DNA of 64,000 nucleotides, taken from assembly GCF_002760665.1 (NCBI RefSeq), contig NZ_PDOB01000019.1:1-64000 (forward strand), in the 5' to 3' direction. Under the pieces are notes generated by a model. The model was not told the origin of the DNA. It did not search any database and saw nothing but the letters and a program-made list of their open reading frames with translations. The stretch comes from Massilia psychrophila. GTDB lineage: Bacteria > Pseudomonadota > Gammaproteobacteria > Burkholderiales > Burkholderiaceae_D. Both the position numbers and the translations under genes were made by a program. Positions within the stretch are counted from its first letter, which is position 1. Each line of letters starts with the position of its first letter. This document shows positions 1-8,862 of this stretch, piece after piece.

Positions 1-2
1 GT

Positions 3-371
3 CCAAAATGCAAAGGAAACTTTCCGATCAAACCGGATGGCAACGGTGCCAAGCATAAGGGAAGACCGTACGCGTATCACAACGACGTTACCGCTTGCGG
101 GGCAAAACTGATTTCCTCGTTGTAGCCGGTGACAACAGGCGCCGCCAACGAGCCAGGTGTCACCGGCGCGAAGCCCAGCCAATTTGTGGGAACCCCACTT
201 CTGTACGATCAACGATCAGCGCATGATCGGTACGTCGTATGCGCTCCACCTTGCGACCTAAGCTCGAAGCGCGCGACGAATCTCTTCTACCGGCCAGGCC
301 AGCCGCCCATTGCCACGAACGGGTCGAAGAGGTCCATTTTCAGACGATGTCCATACCCTCAATTTATGTAG
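3..371 (+). pseudogene. PAAR-domain protein, C-terminal part, interrupted by a stop
   Basis: The gene enters from outside the window. Frame 3 reads PKCKGNFPIKPDG, a short linker and then TACGAKLISSL before a TAG at 123-125. The CxxC..FPI..G and TACGAxLIS pattern is that of the C-terminal half of PAAR proteins, which cap the spike of type VI secretion systems. The same frame stays open after the TAG (PVTTGAANEPG...) to 371, so the TAG probably replaces a CAG and the gene is interrupted. The later residues look less protein-like, so another lesion may follow. A natural stop at 125 is the alternative. No other T6SS gene is in the window. Confidence 0.5.
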
Positions 372-444
372 GGGGACGAGCTGCGGTCGACGGGCCACTA
401 GTGTGACACCAGGGGATTACGACCGGCGCAGTAATCGCGGGGGA

Positions 445-939
445 TCAAACCTTATCAGCGCTATGCTTTGACATCACGCGTTTGATGACCGACTCGATGG
501 CGTCGCCACCCTCGGTCGTCTCGTGATCCATGCCAAATTTTTCGCGCTCCAAGGCGAACAAGGTCCTCAGCGTATCGGACAGTTTTTTCATCACCTCGAC
601 CTGGCTTGGCAAGGCGATTACCCTGCTTTACACCTCACTCAATTTATTGCTACTGCTGGCATCAGGTGCGCGTAACAATTCGCCCAAGCCTACGCGCACG
701 GGCAATGTCGGCCTGGTGCCGCAGGATGGGGTCGGTCTGGATCCGCGCATTGACGTCGACGACCAAATTTTCGGTAATCTTGCTTTTCGCGTCCAGCTTG
801 CCGTCCCGTGTCGACTTGTCCAGATTGGCCAAGTCCGGCCTCTGATCTTCGCGGCCAAGTCACGCGATCATTGGCGCTCGTCCGCGACCTGGCCGATACG
901 GGCCGTCGAAATGCCATATTCATGTGCCAGCAGGCGCAT
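445..939 (-). pseudogene. Decayed minus-strand gene of unknown function
   Basis: Three short protein-like pieces follow one another on the minus strand in different frames. They are MRLLAHEYGISTARIG... (939 to 868, ending in TGA), a piece containing LDAKSKITENLVVDVNARI (about 856 to 662), and a 48-codon piece starting MKKLSDTLRTLFALEREKF (591 to 445), which has a GAGGTG sequence just before its ATG. The same orientation and order suggest one old coding sequence broken by frameshifts. The last piece could still be a small intact gene. I do not recognise the family, and no plus-strand reading of this stretch looks like a protein. Confidence 0.35.
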
Positions 940-1016
940 GGTGTCATTTTTCCGAACTGAAAAAAACCTGCCACAGTCTAACGTTTATTCAATCCCATTT
1001 TATCGAGTCAGCAGCC

Positions 1017-1280
1017 ATGAACACGCATTCGAAAGGCGCGGCGAAACGCCTGATTTTTTCGCTGGTTGTCGCATCGGCGCTGGGTGGATGCGCTGTTTAT
1101 AACCCGGGCTACCCCGGCTATGCTGACCCATACCCGTACGGCACGCCGTTTTATTCCGGCGTGCCGTATTACGTCGGCCCGCCCGTTTCCCTCGGCTTGT
1201 GGTATCGGTCGCACGGCGGCTATCGCGGCCACCATGGTCACCACGGCCATCACCGCGGATGGGGCGGCAGGCATCGCTAG
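1017..1280 (+). CDS. Small His/Gly/Tyr-rich lipoprotein
   Basis: Encodes 87 aa beginning MNTHSKGAAKRLIFSLVVAS. A type II signal peptide with lipobox ALGGC puts the lipidated Cys at about residue 24. The mature part is rich in Pro, Tyr and Gly (repeats such as YPGYADPYPYG) and ends in a His/Gly/Arg tail (HGGYRGHHGHHGHHRGWGG). It is probably a small envelope lipoprotein, as often seen singly in Burkholderiales genomes; no biochemical role can be assigned. The His-rich tail could bind metal, but that is only a guess. I chose the ATG directly before the signal sequence. Upstream in-frame starts would add a tail without signal-peptide character. Confidence 0.7.
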   Translation: MNTHSKGAAKRLIFSLVVASALGGCAVYNPGYPGYADPYPYGTPFYSGVPYYVGPPVSLGLWYRSHGGYRGHHGHHGHHRGWGGRHR

Positions 1281-1696
1281 TGCCGTGTTCGCGCGCGATA
1301 ACGCTTCTCCCCGGGACGGCGTCGATACACACCGGCCTTTGTGGCGCAATGTATATGTTGCAAGCGCACGCATGAATTGCACATTTACGATTCAGAAATC
1401 TTCACTTGGAGAACTTTACCGTGACGACGCGCGGCCGAATAATCCGAACCGCAGTTAAGCAGCAAGAGCTCGAATTCAGTAGCACGTCAGGCGCGCAGCG
1501 ATTCCCTCCCCGGCCGCGCGTCTGGGCTTGCCGCTTGCGCCAGTCCTTGTCATAGCGCCCGCTATTGCAGCCCTCCTGGCCGTTTTTTGCACTCCATGAC
1601 GGCGAATGTGCAGTCTGTCGCAATCCGCTGGGGCTGCGTTGGGCCTGTCGCTATAGTTCACTCAACCAAACGAACTTTAGCCCTTAGGAGCCCAAC
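1281..1696. other. Intergenic stretch, no supported gene
   Basis: No reading frame here has a plausible start, composition or family resemblance. The only recognisable element is a Shine-Dalgarno sequence (TTAGGAG, about 1685-1691) serving the GTG start at 1697. Confidence 0.5.
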
Positions 1697-1903
1697 GTGA
1701 ACATCGCAAAAAACATGGAAATCATCTTTATTGCCGCCCTTGCACTGGCCTCGGCGACCAGCCTGGTCAATGCCGCGGCGCTCCAGCGCCATCGCGCCGC
1801 TTCGCCCGCCGTCCTGCACCTTGAACCGGCAGTGCCGATGACGGTGGTGACGATCACCGGCAAGCGCCTGAAGGCTGCGCAAAAAGCGCAGCTCGGCACT
1901 TGA
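1697..1903 (+). CDS. Small secreted protein, hypothetical
   Basis: Encodes 68 aa starting with GTG, six bases after a clear TTAGGAG ribosome binding site. Residues 8-27 (EIIFIAALALASATSLVNAA) form a signal peptide, probably cut after VNAA. The short mature part ends MTVVTITGKRLKAAQKAQLG. The TVVTITGKRL..AQKAQL style recurs in small hypothetical proteins of Oxalobacteraceae, as recalled rather than searched. It lies 24 bases upstream of the GIN-domain gene on the same strand, so the two are probably cotranscribed. Function is unknown; an envelope or periplasmic location is inferred from the signal peptide. Confidence 0.7.
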   Translation: MNIAKNMEIIFIAALALASATSLVNAAALQRHRAASPAVLHLEPAVPMTVVTITGKRLKAAQKAQLGT

Positions 1904-1927
1904 TCGCCACCTTCGCGGAGAAGAAAA

Positions 1928-2701
1928 ATGCACAAACTGATCGGTACTGCACTCATGGTGGCGACGCTGTCGGCAACTACGGGCGCCGCGCTGGCCCAGC
2001 AAATCAGCCAGACACGCCAGATCGATGCGCGGGTGCTGAAGGTGACGCTGGGCGGCATCATCGACTTGCGCCTGAAGCAAGGGCCAACGGCGTCGCTGGT
2101 GATCGCCGGCGACCAGCGTTATGTGCCGAAGGTGGTCACGACGCAGCAGGGCGACACGTTGCGGATCGATATCGAGAACAACCGCCATATTCATTTCGGC
2201 GGCAACAACAAAACGGAACAATTGCGCGCCGAGCTGACCTTGCCGAACCTGAGTGAAGTGGTGTCGCAGGGCGTGGGCACGACGGCAATCAGCGGCTTTT
2301 CGGGAGAACAAATCCGGCTGGCGCTCGATGGCGCCGGCAGCGTCGTGCTGACCGGCCGCTACCGCGTCATCGACGCCAGCCTGGGTGGGGTCGGCAGCAT
2401 GACGCTGAACTCCGGCGACACCGAGCGCATTGAACTGAACCTGCGCGGGGCCGGCAGGATCGACATCAATGGCCACAGCAAGCTGTTGCGCGCGCGGCTC
2501 GGTGGGGTTGGCAGCCTGGAGGCTGGCGGGTTGCGGGCCGACACGGTTGAGCTCAGCATGACGGGCTTGGGGAGCGCGACGGTCTATGCGAAAACCAACG
2601 CCACGTTGTCGTTAAATGGACTCGGCTCGGCGACGGTGTTTGGCAAGCCGGCCAATCGCAAGTCGACCGCGAGCGGCCTGGGCGGCATAAGCTGGCAATA
2701 G
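1928..2701 (+). CDS. GIN-domain (DUF2807) envelope protein
   Basis: Encodes 257 aa with a signal peptide (MHKLIGTALMVATLSATTGA, cut near ALA-QQ). The remainder is a putative auto-transporter adhesin head GIN domain (DUF2807): a beta-solenoid-like series of short repeats. Examples are LALDGAGSVVLTGRY, ASLGGVGSMTLNSGD, LNLRGAGRIDINGHS, ARLGGVGSLEAGG, LSMTGLGSATVYA and LSLNGLGSATVFG, each with a central Gly-hydrophobic-Gly-Ser turn. GIN proteins are found at the cell surface or in the periplasm of Gram-negative bacteria and have no settled function. The start has GGAGAAG upstream. It follows the small secreted protein gene, probably in one transcript. Confidence 0.85.
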   Translation: MHKLIGTALMVATLSATTGAALAQQISQTRQIDARVLKVTLGGIIDLRLKQGPTASLVIAGDQRYVPKVVTTQQGDTLRIDIENNRHIHFGGNNKTEQLRAELTLPNLSEVVSQGVGTTAISGFSGEQIRLALDGAGSVVLTGRYRVIDASLGGVGSMTLNSGDTERIELNLRGAGRIDINGHSKLLRARLGGVGSLEAGGLRADTVELSMTGLGSATVYAKTNATLSLNGLGSATVFGKPANRKSTASGLGGISWQ

Positions 2702-2759
2702 GCCGAGGGACTGAAGCGATGAGGGAATGAGGGGTTGAGCAAGATGAGCGCCATGTCAA

Positions 2760-3926
2760 TCACCCGGCCCTGGCGGCCCTGGCCAGCGCCGCCTTGATAA
2801 GGAGCCGTGCTTCGGCCTTGCTGCGCACCAGGTCGCGTCCGATCACCAGCCGCATGTCGGCGTTGTTGCAGCTCGCCACTTCGGTAACGTCGGCGTGACC
2901 AAAACGCTCAGCCAGCCGGGTAGCAGCTTCGCGAAATCCGGCCTGGTATTCAATCCGGGTGCGCTCGACGTTAAAACCCTTCTCGTTCGACAGCCGTACC
3001 ACGCGCAAGCTGGTGTCACCCATCTTGCGCGCCAGCGAACGGGCCATGCCGGTGATGCCATTGCCGTTGCGAATTTCGAGCCAGGTGATTTCGTCGCCAG
3101 CGGCGGCGGCGGCGGCCGACACTGCGACCGCCAAGGCCGGTTCCGGTTTGTTCTGCTCCACCGCGGCTACGGCAGGCGCCGACATGACCGCGGCGACCGG
3201 CACCGGTTTAGCTGCCACGGCGGCAGGCGGTGGCGTGCGGCGCAGTTCGAACATCCCATTGGCGCTCTGGCGCACTTCGGTGGCGGCCCAGCTGTCGGCG
3301 GCAGCGGTGGTGACAGTGGCGGCGGCAACGCCATCGGCAACCGGGGCCGCCCCGCCGCGCTTGACCAGCGCATAGTCGGCCTTGAAGTCGTGCTGCTTGA
3401 GCGTGCTGGCTTGTTTGAACATCAGTTGCGCGCGCTCGGTCTGGCCGAGCTTCTCAAGAGAGCTGCCAAGGTGGCGCCAGGCGCGGTAATTGAGCGGGTC
3501 GAGCACGCAGGCGCGCTCGAGGGCGGCAACGGCCTGCTGGTAGTCGCCGTTGAGCAGGTGGGCGTAGCCTAAATTACTGTAGAGGAAGGCGGCGCCCGGG
3601 CCCGACGGCGCGGTGGACGGGTCGGTCAGCGCACGCCATAGTGCGATCGCTGTCGGAAAATTGCCTTGCTCCGCGTATAGCGTAGCCAGGCCGTTGGTGG
3701 CGTTGACGTGGCGCGGGTCGAGCCGCAGTGCGGCCTGGTAGGACGCAATCGCCGCCGGATAACGGTTGGCCAGGTGCTGCTGGCGTCCCAGCACGTAGGC
3801 GTCGTCAGGCGAACCGGCCAGTTGTGCGGGCTGCGCCGGCAGCGCGCCGCGCGGCCCGATGTCGGCGCAGGCAAACAGCAGCGCACCGGCGCAGGCGGAG
3901 GACAGATACTTCACGGTAGGACGCAT
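2760..3926 (-). CDS. tadD: TadD-like TPR lipoprotein with C-terminal LytR_C domain
   Basis: Encodes 388 aa. The N-terminus MRPTVKYLSSACAGALLFAC has a lipobox ending at Cys20. Residues 45-180 carry TPR repeats (for example AIASYQAALRLDPRHVNATN and AVAALERACVLDPLNYRAW). An Ala/Pro-rich linker follows (about 195-270), then a C-terminal LytR_C-type domain (ITWLEIRNGNGITGMARSLA to VIGRDLVRS). TadD-like proteins are outer-membrane-associated TPR lipoproteins needed for Flp pilus assembly. It is the last gene of the Tad operon, 21 bases after tadC. The LytR_C fusion is known in some Tad loci; its ligand is not established here. Confidence 0.85.
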   Translation of the reverse strand: MRPTVKYLSSACAGALLFACADIGPRGALPAQPAQLAGSPDDAYVLGRQQHLANRYPAAIASYQAALRLDPRHVNATNGLATLYAEQGNFPTAIALWRALTDPSTAPSGPGAAFLYSNLGYAHLLNGDYQQAVAALERACVLDPLNYRAWRHLGSSLEKLGQTERAQLMFKQASTLKQHDFKADYALVKRGGAAPVADGVAAATVTTAAADSWAATEVRQSANGMFELRRTPPPAAVAAKPVPVAAVMSAPAVAAVEQNKPEPALAVAVSAAAAAAGDEITWLEIRNGNGITGMARSLARKMGDTSLRVVRLSNEKGFNVERTRIEYQAGFREAATRLAERFGHADVTEVASCNNADMRLVIGRDLVRSKAEARLLIKAALARAARAG

Positions 3927-3947
3927 GGCAGTCTCCTGGCGGCGTAG

Positions 3948-4889
3948 TTAGTGGGAGCCGGCCATGGCCGGCATCAGGGTACGTAAAATCTGGATTACCG
4001 CCGGTCCGATCAGCACCATCAGCACGGTGGGGAAGATGCAGAAAATCAGCGGGAACATCAGCTTGAGTGCGATCTTGGCCGCTGTTTCCTCCGCCGCCAT
4101 GCGGCGCTTGGTGCGCAGGTTGTCCGAATGCACCCGCAGCGACGCGCCCATGCTGGTGCCGAAGCGCTCGGACTGGATCAACATCGCCACCAGGGTGTCG
4201 ACGTCTTCGACGCCGCTGCGCAGGGCGAAATTGCGCAGCGCCTTTTCCTTGGTGAAGCCGGCGCGCATTTCCATCAGCACCAACTGCAGTTCCTGCGCCA
4301 GCACCATGCTCTTAATGTGAATTTCTCCGGCCACCTTGATCAGCGAGCGTTCAAGGCTGAGGCCGGCTTCGACGCACACCGTCAGCAGGTCGAGTGCGTC
4401 GGGAATGGTTTCGAAAATTTCGCGCCGGCGGCGCCGGGCAATGCGCACCAGCACCATGTTCGGCACGTAATAGCCGAATGCGGCGCAGGCGAACAGCATC
4501 AGCATGAATTGCTTGCCGGGCGGGTGCTTGCCAGTGATCGCCAGGCCGAGGGCGACGGCTGCCGGGAGGCCCAGCGCGAGCAAGGTCTTCGAGGCGAAGT
4601 ACAGGGTCGGCGCGGCCGGCGTGCGCCAGCCGGCATTCATGAACAGCGTGCGCAGGGCCGATTTCGCCCAACCCTCCTCGGGCAGCGACAGCTTGGTGAA
4701 CGGCTGCGCGACCTTGGCCACGCGTTCGATCCAGCCGCCAGTCTCGAGCTGGCTGACCTCGGCCTTGCCGAGGAAGACATCGAGCCGTTCGCGGATCGTG
4801 CGCGGCGAGAACATCGCCATCGCCAGCCCGGCCAGCGCGGCGACGATCGTAAACACTATCAGCAAAAATATCAGATGTTCGGCGCTCAT
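3948..4889 (-). CDS. tadC: Tad pilus inner-membrane platform protein TadC
   Basis: Encodes 313 aa of the type II secretion system F (T2SSF) family. An N-terminal membrane segment (LIFLLIVFTIVAALAGLAMA) is followed by a further pair near residues 90-140. The conserved cytoplasmic T2SSF block around 160-250 includes IPDALDLLTVCVEAGLSLER and SGVEDVDTLVAMLIQSERFG. C-terminal hydrophobic segments include LIFCIFPTVLMVLIGPAVIQ. With TadB it forms the platform on which the TadA ATPase acts. It lies nine bases downstream of tadB and ahead of tadD. Confidence 0.92.
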   Translation of the reverse strand: MSAEHLIFLLIVFTIVAALAGLAMAMFSPRTIRERLDVFLGKAEVSQLETGGWIERVAKVAQPFTKLSLPEEGWAKSALRTLFMNAGWRTPAAPTLYFASKTLLALGLPAAVALGLAITGKHPPGKQFMLMLFACAAFGYYVPNMVLVRIARRRRREIFETIPDALDLLTVCVEAGLSLERSLIKVAGEIHIKSMVLAQELQLVLMEMRAGFTKEKALRNFALRSGVEDVDTLVAMLIQSERFGTSMGASLRVHSDNLRTKRRMAAEETAAKIALKLMFPLIFCIFPTVLMVLIGPAVIQILRTLMPAMAGSH

Positions 4890-4898
4890 GGCGTCTCC

Positions 4899-5876
4899 TC
4901 AGATTCGAATACGGATCAACTTGCGCAACCACAGGACGCCAATGAGAATCATGCCGGCGCCATACCACAGCAGGCGCATGCCGATCGGGTCGGTCCACAA
5001 CACGCGGATATATGCCGGGCTGCTTAGTGTCATACCCAGCATCACGGCAAATGGCAGCAGGCCCAGCACCCAGGCCGACATGCGCCCCTCGGCCGACAGA
5101 ACGCGCACCTGGGCCACCAGTTTCAGGCGCTCGCGGATGATGTGGCTGATGTTGCCAAGGATCTCGGCCAGGTTACCGCCCGCCTCGCGCTGGATCAGTA
5201 CCGCGATCACCAGGTAGCGCAGGTCGGTCAGCGGGATGCGCGTGGCCAGGTTCGACAGCGCCTCATGCATCGGCACGCCGTAGTTGATTTCCTCGTGCGC
5301 GGTGCGGAACTCGCCCGCCAGCGGCTCCGGCAGTTCGGTGCCGACCATCTGCAGTACGTTGGTAAACGAGTGACCGGCACGCATCGCGCGGGCCAGGAAA
5401 TCGGCAGCCTCGGGTAACTGGATCTCGATCTTCTGCAGGCGCAGGGCGCGCGCGTGGCGCAGCAAACTGTACGGGATGCTCATGAACGCGATGGCGATGA
5501 CGCAGCGAACCAGCAGTGGCACCGGCCAGATCATCCCCAGCCCCAGGCTGGCGCACAACAAGGCGGCGGTCCAGGCGCCGAACTGCGCGACCGACCATTT
5601 GACGCCGGCTTGCTGCAGCAGGCCATCGATCCGGCGCGCAGGCGGCAGGCGGTGCAGCAGCTGGTCAAGCATCTCGCTCTTGCTGTAGCGGCGTTGCTTG
5701 AGGATCGAAATCCGCTCGGCGCCGCCGCGCGGGCCGTCCGACATCATGCGCAGACGGCGCGCGATGCGCTGGGCGCCACCGCCGTGGTTGTCGGCCCACC
5801 ACAGGTAGGCGGCCTCGATCGTCAAGATAGTGGCGGCGAATAGCAATACCGCAAACCCGTAATAGATCCCATCCAT
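4899..5876 (-). CDS. tadB: Tad pilus inner-membrane platform protein TadB
   Basis: Encodes 325 aa of the T2SSF family. An N-terminal membrane segment (FAVLLFAATILTIEAAYLWW) is followed by a basic cytoplasmic stretch. Paired membrane helices lie near residues 100-145, and the T2SSF core follows (LPEAADFLARAMRAGHSFTN, then LTDLRYLVIAVLIQREAGGN). C-terminal helices end in GMILIGVLWLRKLIRIRI. It is the paralogue and partner of TadC in the inner-membrane assembly platform. It sits 34 bases after the TadA gene, in canonical Tad order. Confidence 0.92.
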   Translation of the reverse strand: MDGIYYGFAVLLFAATILTIEAAYLWWADNHGGGAQRIARRLRMMSDGPRGGAERISILKQRRYSKSEMLDQLLHRLPPARRIDGLLQQAGVKWSVAQFGAWTAALLCASLGLGMIWPVPLLVRCVIAIAFMSIPYSLLRHARALRLQKIEIQLPEAADFLARAMRAGHSFTNVLQMVGTELPEPLAGEFRTAHEEINYGVPMHEALSNLATRIPLTDLRYLVIAVLIQREAGGNLAEILGNISHIIRERLKLVAQVRVLSAEGRMSAWVLGLLPFAVMLGMTLSSPAYIRVLWTDPIGMRLLWYGAGMILIGVLWLRKLIRIRI

Positions 5877-5910
5877 GTTGCCCCCAATTCAGTGCTGCCG
5901 CCGGCGCCGG

Positions 5911-7257
5911 CTATTCGAAGGTGCGGTCCGGATCGAACGCGGTTTCGGCCACCGCCGCGCCGAACAGGCGCAGCCGCTCCGCAAAGCGCGGCCGCACGCC
6001 GGTGGCGCAGAAATAGCCGAGCACCTTGCCATCGGCATTCACGCCGGTCTGCTCGAAGCGGAAGATTTCCTGCATCGCGATGACGTCCCCTTCCATGCCG
6101 GTGATCTCCTGCAGGCTCACCAGCTTGCGCGCGCCGTCGGTCAGCCGCGTCACTTGCAGCACTACTGTAACGGCCGAGCAGATCTGCTGGCGCGTAGCGC
6201 GTGGCGTCAGGTTTGCGCCAGCCATGCCGACCATGTTTTCCAGCCGCGCCAACGCGTCGCGCGGGGTGTTCGAGTGGATTGTCGCCAGCGAGCCCTCGTG
6301 GCCGGTGTTCATCGCCTGCAGCATGTCCATTGCCTCGGCACCGCGCACCTCGCCGAGGATGATGCGGTCGGGCCGCATGCGCAGCGCGTTGCGTACCAGT
6401 GCCCTCTGGGTCACTTCGCCCTTGCCTTCAATGTTGGGCGGGCGCGTCTCGAGGCGCACTACGTGCGGCTGGCGCATCTGCAGCTCGGCCGCGTCCTCGA
6501 TCGTGACGATCCTCTCGTTGGCCGGAATGAAGCCCGACAGCAGGTTGAGCAAGGTGGTCTTGCCGCTGCCGGTGCCGCCCGAGATCAGGATATTAATCTT
6601 GGCCAAGCCGAGCGCCTGCAGCACCTGCACCATCGGCGGCGTCAAGCTCTTGTAGGCGAGCAGATTATCCACGGTGAGCGGATTGACGGCGAAACGGCGG
6701 ATCGACAGGATCGGCCCATCCACCGCCAGCGGCGGAATAATCGCGTTCACCCGCGAGCCATCGGGCAGGCGGGCGTCAACCATCGGGCTCGACTCGTCGA
6801 CCCGGCGCCCGACCCGCGAAACGATTTTTTCGATGATCTTCATCAGGTGTGCGTTGTCGTGGAACGTCACGTCGGTCAGCTCGAGCTTGCCGCGCCGCTC
6901 GACATACACCTTGGCGTAGGTGTTGACCAAAATGTCCGACACGGTCGGATCGGCCAGCAAGGTCTCGAGCGGGCCGAAGCCAAGCATCTCGTGCTGGATG
7001 TCGAGTACCAGGTTGTGCCGTTCGCTCTGGTTGAGGACGATACGCTCTTCCTCGATGATGCGCTGGATCAGCAGCGCCAGCTCGTGCTTGAACTGTTCGG
7101 CCGTAAGGCGTTTAAGGCGCTCCAGGTCGATCCGGTCGAGGATCATCTGGTGCATGCTCTTCTTGAGCTCCTGGTAGGCCTGGTTGGCCACTTCAGGCAG
7201 CTCCAGCGATGGCGCCAGCGCATCGTCGACGACCGCCAGCCGTTCACGTAAGGTCAT
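5911..7257 (-). CDS. tadA: Tad secretion ATPase TadA/CpaF
   Basis: Encodes 448 aa of the VirB11/CpaF-type secretion ATPases. The N-terminal domain (1-200) contains the [20 protein letters not shown] region. The Walker A motif GGTGSGKTT is at about 227-235, and the Asp-box/Walker B region reads [19 protein letters not shown]. The His-box is [18 protein letters not shown]. The hexameric ATPase powers Flp pilin polymerisation through TadB/TadC at the inner membrane. All motifs needed for activity are present. It follows the CpaE gene by 24 bases. Confidence 0.95.
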   Translation of the reverse strand: MTLRERLAVVDDALAPSLELPEVANQAYQELKKSMHQMILDRIDLERLKRLTAEQFKHELALLIQRIIEEERIVLNQSERHNLVLDIQHEMLGFGPLETLLADPTVSDILVNTYAKVYVERRGKLELTDVTFHDNAHLMKIIEKIVSRVGRRVDESSPMVDARLPDGSRVNAIIPPLAVDGPILSIRRFAVNPLTVDNLLAYKSLTPPMVQVLQALGLAKINILISGGTGSGKTTLLNLLSGFIPANERIVTIEDAAELQMRQPHVVRLETRPPNIEGKGEVTQRALVRNALRMRPDRIILGEVRGAEAMDMLQAMNTGHEGSLATIHSNTPRDALARLENMVGMAGANLTPRATRQQICSAVTVVLQVTRLTDGARKLVSLQEITGMEGDVIAMQEIFRFEQTGVNADGKVLGYFCATGVRPRFAERLRLFGAAVAETAFDPDRTFE

Positions 7258-7281
7258 GTTGAACTCCGTTTTGCGTTCTGC

Positions 7282-8463
7282 TTACACATCGCTGTCGCCG
7301 CGGCCGAAGATGCGGTCGAACAGGCCTTTGCTTTCCGGCACCCGGCGCGCCGTCAGCAGTTCGACCAGTTCGGCCAAACTGCGCGCCACTGCCGACGAGC
7401 GCGACAGCTGCAGCACCGGCACGCCCTGGTTGACCGAATCGGTCACTGCCATGTAGTCGTTCGGGATCGTGTGCAACACCTCGGCGCCAAGCGCCGACTG
7501 CAGGTCCTGCAGCCGCAACCGCAGCTTGCCACCCTTTTCGTAACGGTTGACGATCAGCCGGGTGTTTTCGAGTGGATAGCCGAGCGAACGGAAAATGTCG
7601 AGCAGGCGGCGGGCGTCCCGGATGTCTGGCAGCGCCAGTTGCAAGATCGGGTAGATTGCATCGGCGTTGTCGAGCGCACGCAGCGACATGGCGTCGATCT
7701 GGCGGCCGACGTCGAGGACGATGTAGTCATAATGCTGGCGCGCCACCCGCAGCAAGGTGTCCATCTGCTCCGGCTTGAGGTTGCCGGCGTTGCCCGGATC
7801 GTCGGCGGCGGCCAGCACGCCGAAGCCGGGCGCCACGTGCACCAGGCACGATTCAAGGAACGGGCCATCGACGCGGGCGATCTGGCTGCAGACGTCGGAC
7901 AGCGTCATCGCCGGCTTCAAGTCCGACACGTACAGCGCGGCGTCGCCGAACTGGCCGTGCAGGTCGATCAGCATGACCTTCTTGTCGGCCAGCGTCGCCA
8001 GCGCGTAACCGAAATTGGTCGATATGAAGGTGGCGCCGCTACCGCCCTTGCATGCAATGAAGGCGAGTACCTTGCCATCGCGCAGCGGCACGATACCGGC
8101 GCTGGTGGCGATTCGGTCAAGCGCCTCATGGAACGCGAGGTGCACCAGCGGCAGCTGCAACACCTCGCGCACGCCGGCGCGCATGGCGCGGATCAAGAGG
8201 TCTTGCTGTTGCACGGCCCCTGTCAGCAGGATAAAACTGGCAGCTGCATAGTGCTTGCCGAGGCGGTCGAGCAAGTCAGCGTCGGTCGCCTCGCTGTAAG
8301 ATGCGTCGATAATGACCAGCGCCGGCGGTTCGGGCGGCAGGCGATCGAGCGCGTCAGGCAGGCTGGCGCGGGTGGCGATGCTCAATGGCGGCATGCGCGC
8401 GGCGCCCTGGGACGCGATTTCCGCGTGAAGCTGGCTGTCGCGGCTAATCAGTAAGGCTTTCAT
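7282..8463 (-). CDS. cpaE: Tad localisation factor CpaE/TadZ
   Basis: Encodes 393 aa in two parts: an atypical receiver-like N-terminal domain (1-125, VIIDASYSEATDADLL) and a ParA/MinD-like ATPase domain (130-370). The nucleotide-binding loop reads FIACKGGSGATFISTNFG. The signature Lys of KGG is kept, but the usual GKT Lys is Ala, a deviation also reported in TadZ proteins. A Walker B-like segment is YDYIVLDVGRQ. CpaE/TadZ proteins localise the pilus machine, often at the cell pole. The altered P-loop raises the question whether it hydrolyses ATP. It lies within the Tad operon before tadA. Confidence 0.9.
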   Translation of the reverse strand: MKALLISRDSQLHAEIASQGAARMPPLSIATRASLPDALDRLPPEPPALVIIDASYSEATDADLLDRLGKHYAAASFILLTGAVQQQDLLIRAMRAGVREVLQLPLVHLAFHEALDRIATSAGIVPLRDGKVLAFIACKGGSGATFISTNFGYALATLADKKVMLIDLHGQFGDAALYVSDLKPAMTLSDVCSQIARVDGPFLESCLVHVAPGFGVLAAADDPGNAGNLKPEQMDTLLRVARQHYDYIVLDVGRQIDAMSLRALDNADAIYPILQLALPDIRDARRLLDIFRSLGYPLENTRLIVNRYEKGGKLRLRLQDLQSALGAEVLHTIPNDYMAVTDSVNQGVPVLQLSRSSAVARSLAELVELLTARRVPESKGLFDRIFGRGDSDV

Positions 8464-8559
8464 CGCTATTCCTTGTATGCGAACGCTGGCTGTTTCTTCC
8501 TAAAGTACAAGCCGCCGGCCGTCGGCGCGCGGCTACGCCATCGCTGCGCCGCGCCGCGG

Positions 8560-8853
8560 TCAGTTAGGGCCGGCAACGCCCATCGGGACGAAAGTGGCAG
8601 CGGCAGGCGCTGCATCGGTCTTGCCGAACGAGTGTTCGTAGCGCTGCAGCGCCGCGCGCGCCGCGCGGCCATCGATGCCGTTCACCGGCGTGGTGTTGCG
8701 CGCGGCGGCCGGATTGGCCACCTGAGAGGCGAGCGTGGCCCGCACCGACTGGCCGAAAAGGGCGTCGTTTTGAGAAGTGGTGGTGGCGCAGCCCTGCAGC
8801 AGCAGCGCCAGTGCGGCGACGATCAAAAGGCGAATCCGAAGCGATGAAGTCAC
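8560..8853 (-). CDS. Small Tad-locus lipoprotein
   Basis: Encodes 97 aa with a type II signal peptide (SLRIRLLIVAALALLLQGC, lipidated Cys22). The mature protein contains SVRATLASQVANPAA and NTTPVNGIDGRAARAALQRY, a pattern typical of small lipoproteins that accompany the secretin in beta- and gammaproteobacterial Tad loci. Its position between cpaC (9 bases) and cpaE is that of a CpaD/RcpB-like accessory or pilotin protein. It is too short and divergent to be called CpaD, so a role in secretin assembly is inferred from position only. Confidence 0.75.
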   Translation of the reverse strand: MTSSLRIRLLIVAALALLLQGCATTTSQNDALFGQSVRATLASQVANPAAARNTTPVNGIDGRAARAALQRYEHSFGKTDAAPAAATFVPMGVAGPN

Positions 8854-8862
8854 AAAACCTCC

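Noticed and set aside
1402-1661. Open minus-strand frames in the spacer before 1697
   Set aside because: Arg/Ser-rich with no start signal or family-like features; typical chance frames in GC-rich DNA.
3080-3330. GC-rich Ala/Pro repeats within tadD as a tandem repeat array
   Set aside because: It is a low-complexity linker between the TPR and LytR_C domains without a regular period.
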